Source: Rhyacophila brunnea | Taxonomy: Eukaryota; Arthropoda; Insecta; Trichoptera; Rhyacophilidae | DNA length: 64,000 nt | Direction: 5' to 3' | NCBI GenBank assembly: GCA_022495005.1 | Contig: JAGYXB010001045.1 | Coordinates: 310,001-374,000 of the forward strand | Part shown: positions 33,719 to 45,219 of the stretch, one piece after another | Position numbering within the stretch: the first letter of the stretch is position 1 | How the letters are laid out: the number at the start of each line of letters is the position of its first letter | Notes under the pieces: model-generated | Databases searched by the model: none | The model's input: only the letters and a program-made list of their open reading frames with translations | Told to the model about the DNA's origin: nothing | Translations under genes and position numbers: made by a program

Positions 33719-34050
33719 TTATAGATCATGGCCCCCACAAAGGGGGGACTGACAGGGCTCTAGCCTGGGAGCCCGGGCTCAGGAAGGGTCCGGCGTGTCG
33801 AATCGACCACATAAGTGATTTAAACACACATCACACATTTTCGTTACTCGACAACTCTATAATTTAAATGGGTAGATGAATTCAAATATACAAAAAACTC
33901 TAAAACACATTAATTTTACCGCGTACACCATTTTTTGGAAAATGCTACTGTAGAGCGTCACACTGCTTTTATCTTTAGCGATAGGTAGAGAGGGCGTCAA
34001 AGATCCTAGCCTGGGGGCCCGCTTCAAGATGTGGGGGCCATGTTATAGAT
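33719..34050. mobile_element. hAT-like element, 316 bp, perfect TIRs and 8-bp duplication
   Basis: Element 33727-34042 has perfect 13-bp terminal inverted repeats CATGGCCCCCACA, flanked by identical octamers TTATAGAT (33719-33726 and 34043-34050). The subterminal regions contain a direct phrase, CTAGCCTGGGAGCCCG on the left and CTAGCCTGGGGGCCCG on the right. No coding capacity. A second copy lacking its right end is at about 59903-60310. The 8-bp duplication and CA...TG termini fit hAT. The GC-rich ends stand out in this AT-rich window. Confidence 0.87.
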
Positions 34051-34490
34051 ACTTCAATATAACTTCAACCTGGCTTGCCTGCTCTGCAAGCCAACTAGAT
34101 TTAAATACTTATTTGAAAGATATCATCTATATTGAAGTTAATAACCAAACCCCACCTGACCTGCACCATACCCCGTCTTAATCAACCGTATCACGGGACT
34201 CTACATTTGTTGTGAAACATCATTTTTTATGACTGGGAATGTCTCAGGAACAGTTATCTAAGACTAGGCCACCATGTATTCAAATGCACTTTGACTAAAT
34301 TTACATGTCTTTAATTTAAGAGTACCCATGGGAGAGAGAAGCACGCAGAGGCAAAATTAAAAATTGTAACAAGTAACAAAAGCTAATACAAAACTGACGA
34401 ACAATCGTTGTTAAGACGATTCGCTTGAAAAAACTTCTTTTAACATACCTGCCTACATTAAAATACTACACTGTTATTATTGTTAGAATT
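34050..34490. other. No gene seen
   Basis: AT-rich sequence leading up to the tRNA-Val gene. Nothing identifiable. Confidence 0.45.
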
Positions 34491-34496
34491 ATACAT

Positions 34497-34569
34497 GTTT
34501 CCGTAGTGTAGTGGTTATCACGTGTGCTTTACACGCACAAGGTTTCCGGTTCGATCCCGGGCGGAAACA
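34497..34569 (+). tRNA. tRNA-Val (anticodon UAC)
   Basis: A 73-nt cloverleaf. The 7-bp acceptor stem GTTTCCG/CGGAAAC is followed by discriminator A. The D-arm contains the A-box TAGTGTAGTGG. The anticodon stem TGTGC/GCACA encloses loop TTTACAC, giving anticodon TAC (UAC). The T-arm TCCGG-TTCGATC-CCGGG has one U-G pair, and its B-box is GGTTCGATCCC. A T run at 34580-34584 is a pol III terminator, and no 3' CCA is encoded, as expected in a eukaryote. It reads the valine GUA codon and related codons. It differs at a few positions from the tRNA-Val gene at 45220, in line with an expressed gene pair. There is no repeat tail, which distinguishes it from the tRNA-like repeats. Confidence 0.97.
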
Positions 34570-34732
34570 ATCGTAACTATTTTTATAACAATTACTTCAT
34601 ACAGTATGTAGCTAAAAGTTCAGTACTTTTATTATCTTTTATATAGTAATTACAATTATTAATTTTACACATTTTTTCTGTGTTTACCACTAGATAATGA
34701 CTCTTTTCTTTAACTGATTCAGTTATATAATA

Positions 34733-34733
<1 letters not shown>

Positions 34734-34766
<33 letters not shown>
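34734..34766. repeat. (TA)n microsatellite
   Basis: About sixteen uninterrupted TA units, 165 bp downstream of the tRNA gene. Confidence 0.95.
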
Positions 34767-34769
<3 letters not shown>

Positions 34770-34800
34770 GTAGTCTTAGTACATATATGCTTTGTATTTT

Positions 34801-35270
34801 TACCACGTTTTTATTAACTCGTATTCTTGTTTGTCCGGTACAGATGTGTGTCCAGTATACATTTTTTCTTGTTTTTCCAAGATTTGTATTGGACGAGTGA
34901 ATATTTTTAACTAACTTCCCGACTAGCTACTTATTTGAAACCTTCAGAATATATCAGAACACGGCGACAATGCATTCTTTTAATACTTTTAGTCATTTTT
35001 AAGCAGAATTGAACTCATTTTCAGTTAATTCTGTTTTGTATGGAAAGCTATTATTAAAAAAAGTTATAGTTAAAAGTGTAAATTATTAATATATACGTGC
35101 GTTACTATGGAAATCAATATGAAATGTTAAAATGACATTTCATATATTTGTATGTATTTCTATTAAGTACAATAATTTTTTTTGATTAATACATAGACTT
35201 GTCAAGTTTATAATATGATTCAAAAGAAAATTTAAAACGTGGTATATAAAAAGTTTTTTTTATCTTGTAG
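34801..35270 (+). mobile_element. Family M hairpin-rich element, copy 7 (ACCACG variant)
   Basis: Begins TACCACGTTTTTATTAACTC and ends AAAACGTGGTATATAAAAAG then TTTTATCTTGTAG. A short duplication near the left end repeats the TTCTTGTTT/GTCC phrase. The central GTTGCTAGG hairpin is lost. Its right end meets the poly-T of a family S SINE at 35271, so the SINE probably inserted at or next to this element's end. Confidence 0.88.
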
Positions 35271-35522
35271 TTTTTTTTTTTTTTTTTGACCATGTCCGAT
35301 CCTAATAGGATCATATGGGCCTCCACAGGGCAGAGGTTTGTATTAACAGATTTTGTTTTTTACGAAAAATGGATGTCAGCCACTTGCTCAACCTATTAGG
35401 TCCATACCCTGACTCACACACAAATTGAAAAACAATATGTGTACTTGCCAGACCCAGGATTCGAACCCGAGACCCACGGCGTGATAGTCCAACGCTTATG
35501 CCGCGCGGCCACCGTGAGTGTG
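35271..35522 (-). mobile_element. tRNA-derived SINE (family S), full length with poly-A tail
   Basis: Minus strand: the head at 35515 carries GTGGCCGCGCGGCATAAGCG and the B-box GGTTCGAATCC. The body matches the copies at 5693 and 17766, and the element ends with a long A tail (T run 35271-35287 on the plus strand). The long uninterrupted tail and near-consensus boxes suggest the youngest copy here. Confidence 0.9.
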
Positions 35523-35524
35523 AC

Positions 35525-37310
35525 CCTATTTTAATACTACCCTATTTTAACAAATTACATGTTCTTTATACATTTGAGGTACCTACCTAAATCCTAGGGG
35601 CTCAAATCTCAATTGTAATTTAGTTATCTTTATCGTTTTTAAACAATTTCTGTTATTCGTATCTGCCATTATAATTGAATGCATGTCACGGTATAACTAT
35701 TTCGATACCATCTGCTTCTTTTGGTATCTTACCACAGAAATCGGCAAAATAAAGATAACAAACATTAGATATTCTAGGACCTAGGTTATCTTTCTGTTTA
35801 AAAAAATGTACCTATTACCTTTCTTTTATTATAATATGTTGCTATAATTCTAACAAGAATAAAGTACCTACAATTACCCACATAAAAACTTCAATTATGC
35901 ATCTCAATTATACAACAATTTAATTTGGCCTGGCTAAATATCCGAAAACTTTAATTCATTACCCGAAGTCGTTTCGTAAATGGCAGGATAGGGTCACGAT
36001 TCGTGGTCCCTACTTATTTTTGCTGCGCTTCAAATTTCATGACCCTATCCTAAGGACCTTTTTCCTTTGAGGGATTGAACTTTGATCAGTGAAGTGCTTG
36101 AGGTTTTCCACTAGCGGGGTAGAGGAATTGCGAATGCTTGAAGTATTCTAGGGCGAAAGGTTGAGCACAGCAAAATGGTGGAGGATATTTTTTCCGAAGT
36201 GCTTACTTAAGTATTCTATAAGCCAAATTATATATTTTCTACTTAAGTAAAACTAGTGGGTAGTAAGATTTTTAAAAGTTTCCTAAAGACTAGTTTATCG
36301 TTATATTCAGATATATTCTTTCTGCATACAGTGATGTAATGGTAATAAAAAATAGAAAATATATAACTAAGTAACAATATCCAAACCTGTAGGTAAAAAA
36401 AATAATTTAATACAAATTCATTTTTTACTTATTACCTAATAATATTTTATTGCATCGTTGATACCGTTAGACAATTAATTTGCCAATACATATTTTTATG
36501 AATATGCATTCATACGTTTAAAACTAATCTTTGGTACCTGCTATAAATAGTCTGGTGTAGTGATTCTAAATGTTTTTTGCTTGGCAGAACCCTTGAGGAT
36601 TTTTAATGGAATGATATTTTTGGTGAATAATTTGATATTCGACCATCAGTATTGGCAGTACCATAGATAGATGATAATATATTGGGATGAGTATAATTAT
36701 ATAATTATCTCAATTCTTAGTCAGTTTTCTTTATCAACATTCCACGATTAACTAGCTTTTATTAACTTATTGATAGTGCAAAACTTATGGAAACTGCCTT
36801 TAAACGACTATTCATTTCGATCGACTATGAATAAATGCAGATAACCTAGACTAAACGTAAAAGTCTTGACTGTCTTGACTGTCTCGCCAATTAACATTCC
36901 ACGTTCTTTAAGAGTAAGCGAGATGCGATGTTGTGATTTTTTTTACAGGTAGTGAAAATCGGTTAACCTCAAAATGAGTTTCTGCGCGGAGTAGTTAGTT
37001 TTTTTACTGGCAGGTTTGCTTCTATCGTTCTACTGCGTAGGCGCAGATATCTCACAGTCCAATTGTCGCGTGAAAATTCAGAAGTTTCTGAACTTTTTTA
37101 ATCCATGCATGCAATCTTGCAATTTGCACGATGATACGTGTTTATACGTACATTTTTGTTACGGCCGCGATAATACGTACTGTCAGCAGTAAATCCATGC
37201 ACGTGTAAACGGAATATAATATATCTACTGTTAGTGCTGTCGGATTAAATTAATTACAATTTTATTTCTGTGAAGGTGAAACCGGTAGGTACTGGCAGTA
37301 ATACTAATCG
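35525..37310. other. No gene seen; short hairpin and a two-copy fragment
   Basis: A 12-bp inverted pair, AGGATAGGGTCA (35985-35996) and its inverse (36040-36051), surrounds a less AT-rich patch. 36630-36680 (GATATTCGACCATCAGTATT, then TGGCAGTACCATAGATA) resembles 41490-41540, a small dispersed repeat. Otherwise no identifiable content. Confidence 0.4.
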
Positions 37311-37311
37311 T

Positions 37312-37782
37312 GTCATCATCATCACCAGCTTGGATCTATCCACTGCTGGATGAAGGCCTCTTCAAGCTGCTTCCACTTCTCTCAGTCCTGTGCATTGCGT
37401 TGCCACGTACTTCCGCAAAACTTTATCATTCCATCGATCCAGCAGCAGCAGACGTTTTGTACTTCTTGGATACCACTGATGACTAGATTTGTTGATTTAT
37501 TCGAGCTATGTGTCCAGCCCATCTCCATTTAAGGCTTTTAATAAACTCTATTACATCGAAAATCCTTGTCTGCTTCCTTATCCACTCATTCCTCTTTTTG
37601 TCCTTTCGCGGTATGCCCAGCATGCACCTCTCCATACCACGTTGTGCTACTCTAAGTTTCTGGATCTCTCTTTTACTTAGGGTCCATGTTTCACACGCAT
37701 ATGTGATCACGGGAAGTACACACTGGTTGAACACTTTGCGCTTTAGGCACAGTGGAAGGTCACTTTTGAAGACATTATACAT
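37312..37782 (-). mobile_element. RTE-like non-LTR 3' end, minus-strand copy
   Basis: The minus-strand frame 37483-37872 reads NVFKSDLPLCLKRKVFNQC, VLPVITYACETWTLSKREI and WRWAGHIARI. A deletion removes the RRRDNRW part, and the frame resumes with WYPR and WIDGMIKFCGS-like text. It ends at the GATGATGATGA tail (plus-strand TCATCATCATCACC at 37312). It is close to the copy at 6500 and 5'-truncated at the same protein region. Confidence 0.87.
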
Positions 37783-38020
37783 TATACTTTTATAAAACAT
37801 GGGTGCCATTTTCATGAATACTGTCATTATTACTGATATTATTGTCAGTATTTTGACCGGTCCATAATACACAAAAATTTAATAATAATTATGTATGGCT
37901 AAGTAAATAATCTATTATGTGAATATATAGGTAGGTAATAATAACAATGCAATAATTATTTTTAAAATCTTTGTATAAAATATAAGATTTTTTTTCAATC
38001 TCGAAAAACCTTTTTATGGC

Positions 38021-38508
38021 TAACATCATCATCATCATCATCAGCCGGGGTCAATCCACTGCTGGATGAAGGCCTCCCCAAGCTTTCTCCAACTCTCTCA
38101 GTCCTGTGTCGTTCGCTGCCACGTATTTCCGTCGAACTTTACCAGTTCGTCAATCCAGCGGCTTTTAGGGCGACCCTGTGGCCGTTTCGTACCCCTTGGG
38201 TACCATTGGATGACGGCATTTGTCCAGCGGCCGTCCTTTCGGCGAACAATGTGCCCCGCCCATCTCCATTTCAGCTGTTTGGCAACGTCTATTACATCGC
38301 GTACTCTTGGCTGCTTCCTAACCCATTCGTTTCTCTGATGGTCCTTTCGCGTGATGCCCAACATGCACCTCTCCATGCCTCGCTGTGTGACTCTTAACTT
38401 TTGGACATCTCTCGTGTTGAGGGGCCACGTCTCGCAGCCATACGTGAGCACGGGTAGCACACATTGGTTGAACACCCTACGCTTAAGACATAATGGTAGG
38501 TCACTCTA
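38021..38508 (-). mobile_element. RTE-like non-LTR 3' end, second subfamily
   Basis: The minus-strand frame 38098-38475 reads VLPVLTYGCETWPLNTRDV, GMERCMLGITRKDHQRNEW, WRWAGHIVRRKDGRW and WIDELVKFDGNTW, then the 3' end with (GAT)n (TCATCATCATCATCATCAG on the plus strand). It is closer to the copy at 41725 than to the neighbour at 37312. The two copies in tandem, same strand, are separate insertions of two subfamilies. Confidence 0.87.
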
Positions 38509-38517
38509 GAAGCTAAC

Positions 38518-38541
38518 ATAATATATATATATATATATATA
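38518..38541. repeat. (TA)n microsatellite
   Basis: About ten uninterrupted AT units beside the truncated 5' edge of the RTE-like copy. Confidence 0.9.
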
Positions 38542-38544
38542 GAA

Positions 38545-39105
38545 GGATGAATAACAAAATAATCATGTGAAATAATAAATAATAACATACATTAGAAAAT
38601 TATCACTATAAAATGTTAACGAAACAATATCACGTTTAAAAAAAGGAGTCGTAAGATAAGATAGTACAATAATGTTTTTTCGAGATATTATTATAATCGT
38701 ATTGTAAACGTAGTAACAGGTATGCTGCTCTTTTTAACCTTCTTCTACAAATTTAAAGGTTAGCACACATACCTAGATGTCTGAATTTCATAATATTTTG
38801 ACTTTGGTTTACTTTGAATATAATATAATAGTTTTTCAATATTATTCAGTTCTTAATAATATTATTCTCTTTAGTAATGGCACCAAGGGCAGTAGAAACA
38901 GTTGAGGAACATGGTAGCACAATGGTAGTCAAAATTCAGATGCATCTTTCTCTTTAAATATTATTTAGGTGTAATTTTATTTTTGTTATTTAATTTTTTC
39001 AGATAATTTAAAAATATTTCAGTTCTATGTCGTTTTATTTGCAAACTAGGTTTTTGATACTCTAAAAATTATTTGCACAAATAAACACTATTTAATACGC
39101 ATTTT
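38545..39105. other. No gene seen
   Basis: AT-rich sequence with no coherent frame. Confidence 0.45.
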
Positions 39106-39107
39106 AT

Positions 39108-39248
39108 TGTATCCAACGAATTCACAAGATTTAAGAATATAACATTATTTACATGAGCATATTATTAGATCACATGGGTGAGAACCTCAGGGAGCGCAGG
39201 TTCGAATCACTCTGGGTGTCGTATTTTTGCAGAAAAGATTAAAAGGTT
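39108..39248 (+). mobile_element. tRNA-headed repeat with left inverted end, right end lost
   Basis: The left end TCCAACGAATTCACAAGATT, TAAGAATATAACATT matches 8270-8330. A head follows with the B-box GGTTCGAATC at 39199-39208 (last base off consensus), then CTGGGTGTCGTATTTTTGC, the family junction. The rest is gone. It is a second copy in which the inverted-end sequence directly precedes the tRNA-like head. Confidence 0.62.
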
Positions 39249-39249
39249 A

Positions 39250-40265
39250 TATATTTTTCTCTCATGTATTTTAATAAGCTATTATTAGATGAGGATAGAG
39301 ACGCCGTTTTCCGGGTAATGAGCCCGAAAAGTTTGGGAAACTATAATTTCTAGCGGCGTGACTTCGAAAAGAGACCCATAGATGGCTCTGCTCATTGACT
39401 GGACGCAGCATGCGCTATGTAAACAGATTGGAATTAAACTCTATGTTAACGTGTAATTTTTAGCTCTCACAGTCTTACTGGTGTACTCTAACCCTTTTGA
39501 TCATTATCATATCTATTGAAATTCATTTTTAGTGGTTAGTATGGTTTCTAGTTGTCAAATGTGATACCTACCTGAATTTAACTAATGCTTTGGCAAGTTC
39601 ATCTGCTTATTTGGTCGAACGAGTCATCTTATCTTGTTAATCTGTTTTCGTGTACCGTTTAAAGTATTATCTGTTTTTGTTGCTTAATCTCTGTGAACTC
39701 TGAATAAATACTAAAACCGGAAGTGTTTCTATTTTAAAACTAAAAACATACTTATTATAAATTTAGTTATAAAAGGAAAGATGCATTTAATATTATTGTC
39801 ATTAGAATATTAAAAATGTAATAAAACAAAGCTTGTACTGAAAAGTAATTTATACATATGAAACAAGCAGAGACGAAGACACAGTTTCCCCGAGAAAGTA
39901 CTCATAATTGACTGTTTCCCTTTCCGAGAAAGCCACTGCGCTGAAGCCATACACCGAGGTCTTATTTTCTGATTAATATCGTGCTTGCGTACAATTTTAC
40001 AGTGAAGGAACGGTTGGCGTCCCATAGGAAATCTTTACTGAGACAAATAAGTGTTCAGTGTTGCCATGCTTGTAGGGAAAATTTAATAAAAATAAATCGC
40101 TCGTTTTATTACTGGTATAACGTATGTGTTTATACAGGACAATCTGAAGGCTTTATGAATATGTGGTAGATTTATTATTGATATTAAAATACCATCGTCA
40201 GTCTTTTTGTATTATTTTATTAAATGAATGTCATCTGCTCTTGTGAGGAATATACACAGTATACC
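39250..40265. other. No gene called
   Basis: 39290-39420 is less AT-rich, with no recognisable frame. The opposed frames near 39810-40169 overlap each other and carry no domain. Confidence 0.4.
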
Positions 40266-40268
40266 TAC

Positions 40269-41326
40269 CAGGGCTTTGAATCGTTATTTTTATTCGGTTT
40301 TCGGTTCAGTTCGGAGTGACTAATATTTAAATGTTTTTTTGTAATAAAAAAAATATTTTCTACCATAATTATTTTTAATATGTTACGGTACTTGTATGAT
40401 AGCCCGGCACCATGCCTCTGAAACCAATTTGTCACCTGAATGTAAAACTGTTCTAACTCACATTTAGAATTTTTTACATGAGCGTTTTTTGAAACGTCAT
40501 ATTTAAGTTATTTATTATTTATATAGCCACATTTATGCATTATTATTTTATTACAACGTTTTTCTTATGTCGTATTCTTATTTGTCCGGTACAAATCTTA
40601 CAATCGATTTTCAACTGATTTCCCGAGTAGCTAGACATTTAAAACTTTTAGAATATATCAGAACACGATGCCAATGCATTTTTTAAATCATCTTTTAGCC
40701 ATCTTTAAGTAGAATTGAATTCATTTTCAGGGAATTCTGTTTTGTATGAAAAGTTATTTCGACACCATTATTGGTTGTTAGGGGTCTGGGGTCCAAGTAA
40801 CGAAATTATTAATATATACGTGCGTTACTATGGAAATCAATATGATATATCAAGTGTAAATTTTTTTGAACGTTTAAGCTAGTCAAGTCAAGTTTATATG
40901 CTTCAACAGAAAATTTAAAAAGTTGTATATAAAAAGTTCTTTTTATCTTGTAATTATTTATCAATACTAAAATATGATATACTAAACTTATACATTTATC
41001 TAAGTTATAAATAATTTAGTAGGTTGTTTCAAAAAACTCCTTTCTAAAACATTTATAATGTGAGCTAGAATGTAGAATACTGATGAATTGTTATGTTGCA
41101 CTACACGGCCGTAGCCATAATTAAAAAAAAATATTATAAATTATGAGATTTATGTCGAGATGTGTCACGATAACTGAAGTGGGGAGTAAGATCATGTTAA
41201 CGCGCGTATTTGAACTTGTACATAACCGATGAAACCGATATTTTTTTTTTTGATTCGGTTCTGGTTTTCGTTCCGATAAAAATAACGGTTTTCCGGTTAT
41301 CGGTTCAGTTCTGGTTCGAAGCCATG
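40269..41326. mobile_element. Candidate hAT-like element hosting an M insertion
   Basis: The left end CAGGGCTTTGAATCG and inverse right end CATGGCTTCGAACCAG are alike, and both flank runs of CGGTT/GGTTC-type sequence (TCGGTTTTCGGTTCAGTTCG on the left, TTATCGGTTCAGTTCTGG on the right). Inside sit the M copy at 40551-40955 and a segment (41100-41230) related to 230-330. Flanking octamers do not match (ATACCTAC against GTTTAAAC), so the boundaries or the class may be wrong. Confidence 0.4.
40551..40955 (+). mobile_element. Family M hairpin-rich element, copy 8
   Basis: From TTACAACGTTTTTCTTATGT to TTTTTATCTTGTAATTA. It retains ACAAATCTTACAATCGATTT, CCATTATTGGTTGTTAGGGG with GGGGTCC, and the terminal AAAAAGTTCTTTTT hairpin. 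The GTCAAAATGACATTTCAG palindrome is deleted. Confidence 0.9.
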
Positions 41327-41724
41327 GTTTAAACTATAAACAGCTTCATATTATAACAGTCAGTATGTAATAAACGTAAATACAAGTAACTCTATTCAGT
41401 TGATAAAGCTACTCGTACTAGATCTTGACTGTAATACTGTAATGTAATGTAATGATCATGTAATGCATGGAATGAACGAATACGTATATTTTGATATTTG
41501 ACTATCAATCAGTATTAATTGGCAGTATCATAGATAATAATATGATGTAAACTGAGATTATAATATATATATCATTATTTTAATAATATAATATATAGAT
41601 GGTATACTGACAGAAAGCATTAAGTCATCAAAACAAGATCTGAGATAATCGTAAAAATAACTTTTTTTTTCAAAGCGTTTTCCCACGTAGATTTTTTTAT
41701 GATATAAAAATATTTTTTCTACAT

Positions 41725-41979
41725 GCTGCCAAACAGCTGTAATGGAGATGGGCGGGGCACATTGCTCACCGAAAGGACGGCCGCTGGACAAATGCTGTCA
41801 TCCAGTGGTACCCAAGGAGCACGAAACGGCCACAGGGTCGCCCTAAAAGCCGCTGGATTGACGAATTGGTAAAGTTCGGCAAAAATACGTGGCAGCGAAT
41901 GACACAGGACCGAGTGAGTTAGAAGAAGCTTGGAGAGGCCTTCATCCAGCAGTGGATTGACCCCGGCTGATGATGATAA
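41725..41979 (+). mobile_element. RTE-like non-LTR 3' end, very short copy
   Basis: Plus-strand codons read WRWAGHIAHRKDGRW, NAVIQWYPRSTKRPQGRPK and SRWIDELVKFGKNTW, then the 3' segment ATCCAGCAGTGGATTGACCC and a short GATGATGAT tail. It begins in mid-module, so it is a heavily 5'-truncated copy of the subfamily at 38021. The 95-codon minus-strand frame here is its shadow. Confidence 0.88.
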
Positions 41980-41984
41980 GGAAT

Positions 41985-42655
41985 AACCTTTTGGCATACA
42001 AAACATAAGATACGATGTCGATCAGTTGTATGTATATTATGAAGCTATTGGTTTCATAGCTGGTAACCTCCACTTTTACCCTTATCAATATTTTTTTTTA
42101 ATTTTGATTTTGTACGCCTTTTACCAAAGTTTAAGCATACTTTCCCATTGTATGTAAGTATATTAATAAAAGAATAAATAAAGCTCTATTTAGGTATTAT
42201 TTAAATATAATCAAACCGAATGTTGAGTATAAAGTTATTTAATATAATAAATTCATCAACAGCCATTTGTTTGCTATGTTTTATGCCTAACTTTAAACAT
42301 GATTTTGAATTGTATTAATGACCTTAAAGACATTTTATTTATAATTTACTTATCTCTTTATTTTCTTCAATTTGTATTTTCGTTGTAATCTGGTAGTTTT
42401 TATTAGGTATTTTTAAATGTTTTATTTAGACAAGAGTTTGATCTCATACACAGCCATCTATTTCCGTTTCAATTGATAGGTCACGATGAAATGTGATATG
42501 GCCAACTGGATACGTATAATTTGCCAGACACGTTTTTCGCAATATTTACTTGTGTTTCCCTGAAACACCTTTTCCTTAGAAACCGGGCGAATCCGTTGAT
42601 TGTAAGTTCACCCAAGGTAAAAAACTAACCTGCTATTGGTAATGCGAATCGGATA
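41985..42655. other. No gene seen
   Basis: AT-rich sequence without identifiable content. Confidence 0.45.
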
Positions 42656-42660
42656 TTGAT

Positions 42661-43018
42661 ATTGAACATACATAACTTGAAAACACCTCAGATATTATAT
42701 ACCTACCCACTAGAAAATATCATATTTGAAAAAATACGATGCTCGACGGGATTTGAACATGTACCTATAACCACTGGTATGGCGTCAACTGTGCATTAAC
42801 CAATTATGCTACGAGCATCCTATCTAATTGCGACAATTTAAGCTAGTAGGTGATACATGAAATGCTTTTCAAATTGCGTTATTTTTGACTATAGGTAAAC
42901 CGATGGAGCATCGTATTTCAACTAGTGATATATATTTGAGGTGTTTTCAAGTTATGTATGTTCAATATATAGAATGTTACATTCTCAAAATCTTATGAAT
43001 TATTTGTTGAATAAAATA
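42661..43018 (-). mobile_element. tRNA-headed repeat flanked by inverted tail sequence, long copy
   Basis: The left end TTGAACATACATAACTTGAA, AACACCTCAGATAT recurs inverted at about 42935-42965. The right end continues to CATTCTCAAAATCTTATG and AATTATTTGTTGAATAAA. The minus-strand head (42823 down to 42735) has the A-box TAGCATAATTGG and the B-box-like GTTCAAATCCC. A third stretch after the head (AATTGCGACAATTTAAGC) is shared with 8070-8100. It can be read as one inverted-end element or as two opposed SINE copies sharing one head. Confidence 0.65.
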
Positions 43019-43019
43019 A

Positions 43020-45210
43020 ATGCATATTGATATATTTCACTTATCTGAGGTGAGTTTAGGAGGGTGAACACAATCTAGGAATGATTGACAGCTGATCCTT
43101 GTTAAATTGTTTTAAAGTACCACCGTATTGATGAGTTGAGTATTCTTTGAGTTGGAGTATAAAATACGGTTAAATAAAATCCGGATTTTAAGAATACATG
43201 GTTCAGGCATCACTGCACGAGTGTATTCCCAGAGCGATTGTCGGGACAAGACTAAAGTTGGCTATTTGAAGGGAAACGAGACGCAGACCCCGGGAATAAT
43301 TTGCGTATACGACATTAGTTATCTAGATTGTTTTGATTTATGGCTGGGGATACATTCGCCATTGTCATGAAAAAATATCACGAAATATAAAATAATACTC
43401 TCGCTTTTTAATAGGGTAGAGTTATTTTGAAATTGCCTACAAAATAGGGTAGCATGTTTATTAATATACTAATATATAAAACCCATGCATAAATTTACAA
43501 AAGAAATGAATTAAAATATATTTCAACTATGTCGGTATATTGTTGTGGCATATAATATTATTTATTATAAGTAATTACATTTTAGAGGTATGATAATGTG
43601 GAAATTAATCACTTCGGTACAAGAATGAAATAATACTTTAATAATGATATAAACGTGTTGATAAATATCGCGAGGTAATGATATACTGGTGATATCGATA
43701 TGATCAAAAGATTGATTATAATTATAAAAATACACTGAGAGACTTGATTCGAGTGGAATAACGGATGTACTATGTCAAGTGAAGAACTCGTGACAATAGC
43801 CAATACGTCTCGTGACGGACTTGATGAGTTGAATGGGTATTCATATTTTGTCCTTCTTATTTATAATAATTAATGCAGTACATACATAACAATAGATTTT
43901 GTCGTAATTGCCATTCAAAATAAACACTACTGATCTAGTTATGATTGAGGAAATGCTGAAAATTATTATTGTTCTAATGTTTTCTTTTAACAACAACACC
44001 TACATATTAAAGTGTGTCACTAATTTAATGCTTAGTAGTATGGTTGCTACACAATACAACCAGTTTCATTGTCTAAACGAGGGGCAGCAAACTATTCGCC
44101 TCCCGGCTCTTTTTGTAACTTAACCTAACTTAATAATGGATTGTACATATTATCATTTTTGGAAAACTTCAAAATATCCACGTACGTGTGAAACAATGAT
44201 CGGAAAAATTGACTCTTTAACCTTTCCCTTTCAAAATTGACAAAATTCAGATACAAAATTACAGATTGACAAAATAACAGTACTTAAGTAAAAAAAATGC
44301 TTAGTTAGGCAACATAAATATGTTTATAAGGTTTCATCATCATTATTTGCTATTTTTGTTTTATCTATTAAATTATCAAAATAGTGTTAAAACTTAATTA
44401 TAATCATACTAGTTTTTCTATACATTCTTACAGCCAACAACACAAGTCATAAATCTTGATTTCACCCCTGACTTTCATATTTATTTCCTACACTTGAGTA
44501 GGTATGTCTCCTTTTGTCGAATTTACTTTTAGATTAGATCTATCTCTTTTGTTCGTAATATAATGTGACGGTATGTTTGTGTGCATTTATAATTTATGAA
44601 AAGTATATGAAATCTGATGAATTTCTATCAATTATATGTATTCACTGGATAATGCTATCGATTTTGATGATTATAAATGTAATATTGATGATTATAGGAA
44701 TAGCCGAAATTTAATATGAAAATGACCAAGTCCACATTAACTGAAATATTTGCAGTTTATAATGGGCTGGGGGGTAACGTGAATGTTAAAGCATAACCAT
44801 AACATAATTTGCTACGCACATACATGCAAAATTTAAATCAAGCTACAGCTTACTAAAAAAGTAAGTTTACCTTTCTCGTTATCACCCGGTTACGTTTAAA
44901 GTCATACCAAATACACAAATTTAATTATCAACTGTGTAAGAATATGTTTTCGAAGCTGTGGTATGACTTTTTACCGTAAAACAACACCGGCAGAATACAA
45001 GTGATGTACATTACAATTTTGGTTCTGACCGTGATACAACACTAGACGCCGCAATACAAAAAGTTAGTTTCGTATTCAATATCGGATATTAACATTTATT
45101 AATAGCGTATTGTTTGATTGCAGTATTACAAAAAATTCAAATAAGTTAATAAAAATAATCTAAAACACTGCACATCAACAATATTTTCATATATCTATTT
45201 TTGCTAAGGT
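43020..45210. other. No gene called
   Basis: Short frames at 43152-43370, 43609-43803 and 43908-44123 have no recognisable domain. AT-rich throughout, with no repeat partner found. Confidence 0.45.
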
Positions 45211-45219
45211 CACATACCG

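Noticed and set aside
42735..42823. Functional tRNA gene on the minus strand
   Set aside because: Too long for a cloverleaf without an intron, the anticodon arm is not recognisable, and it is flanked by family tail sequence.
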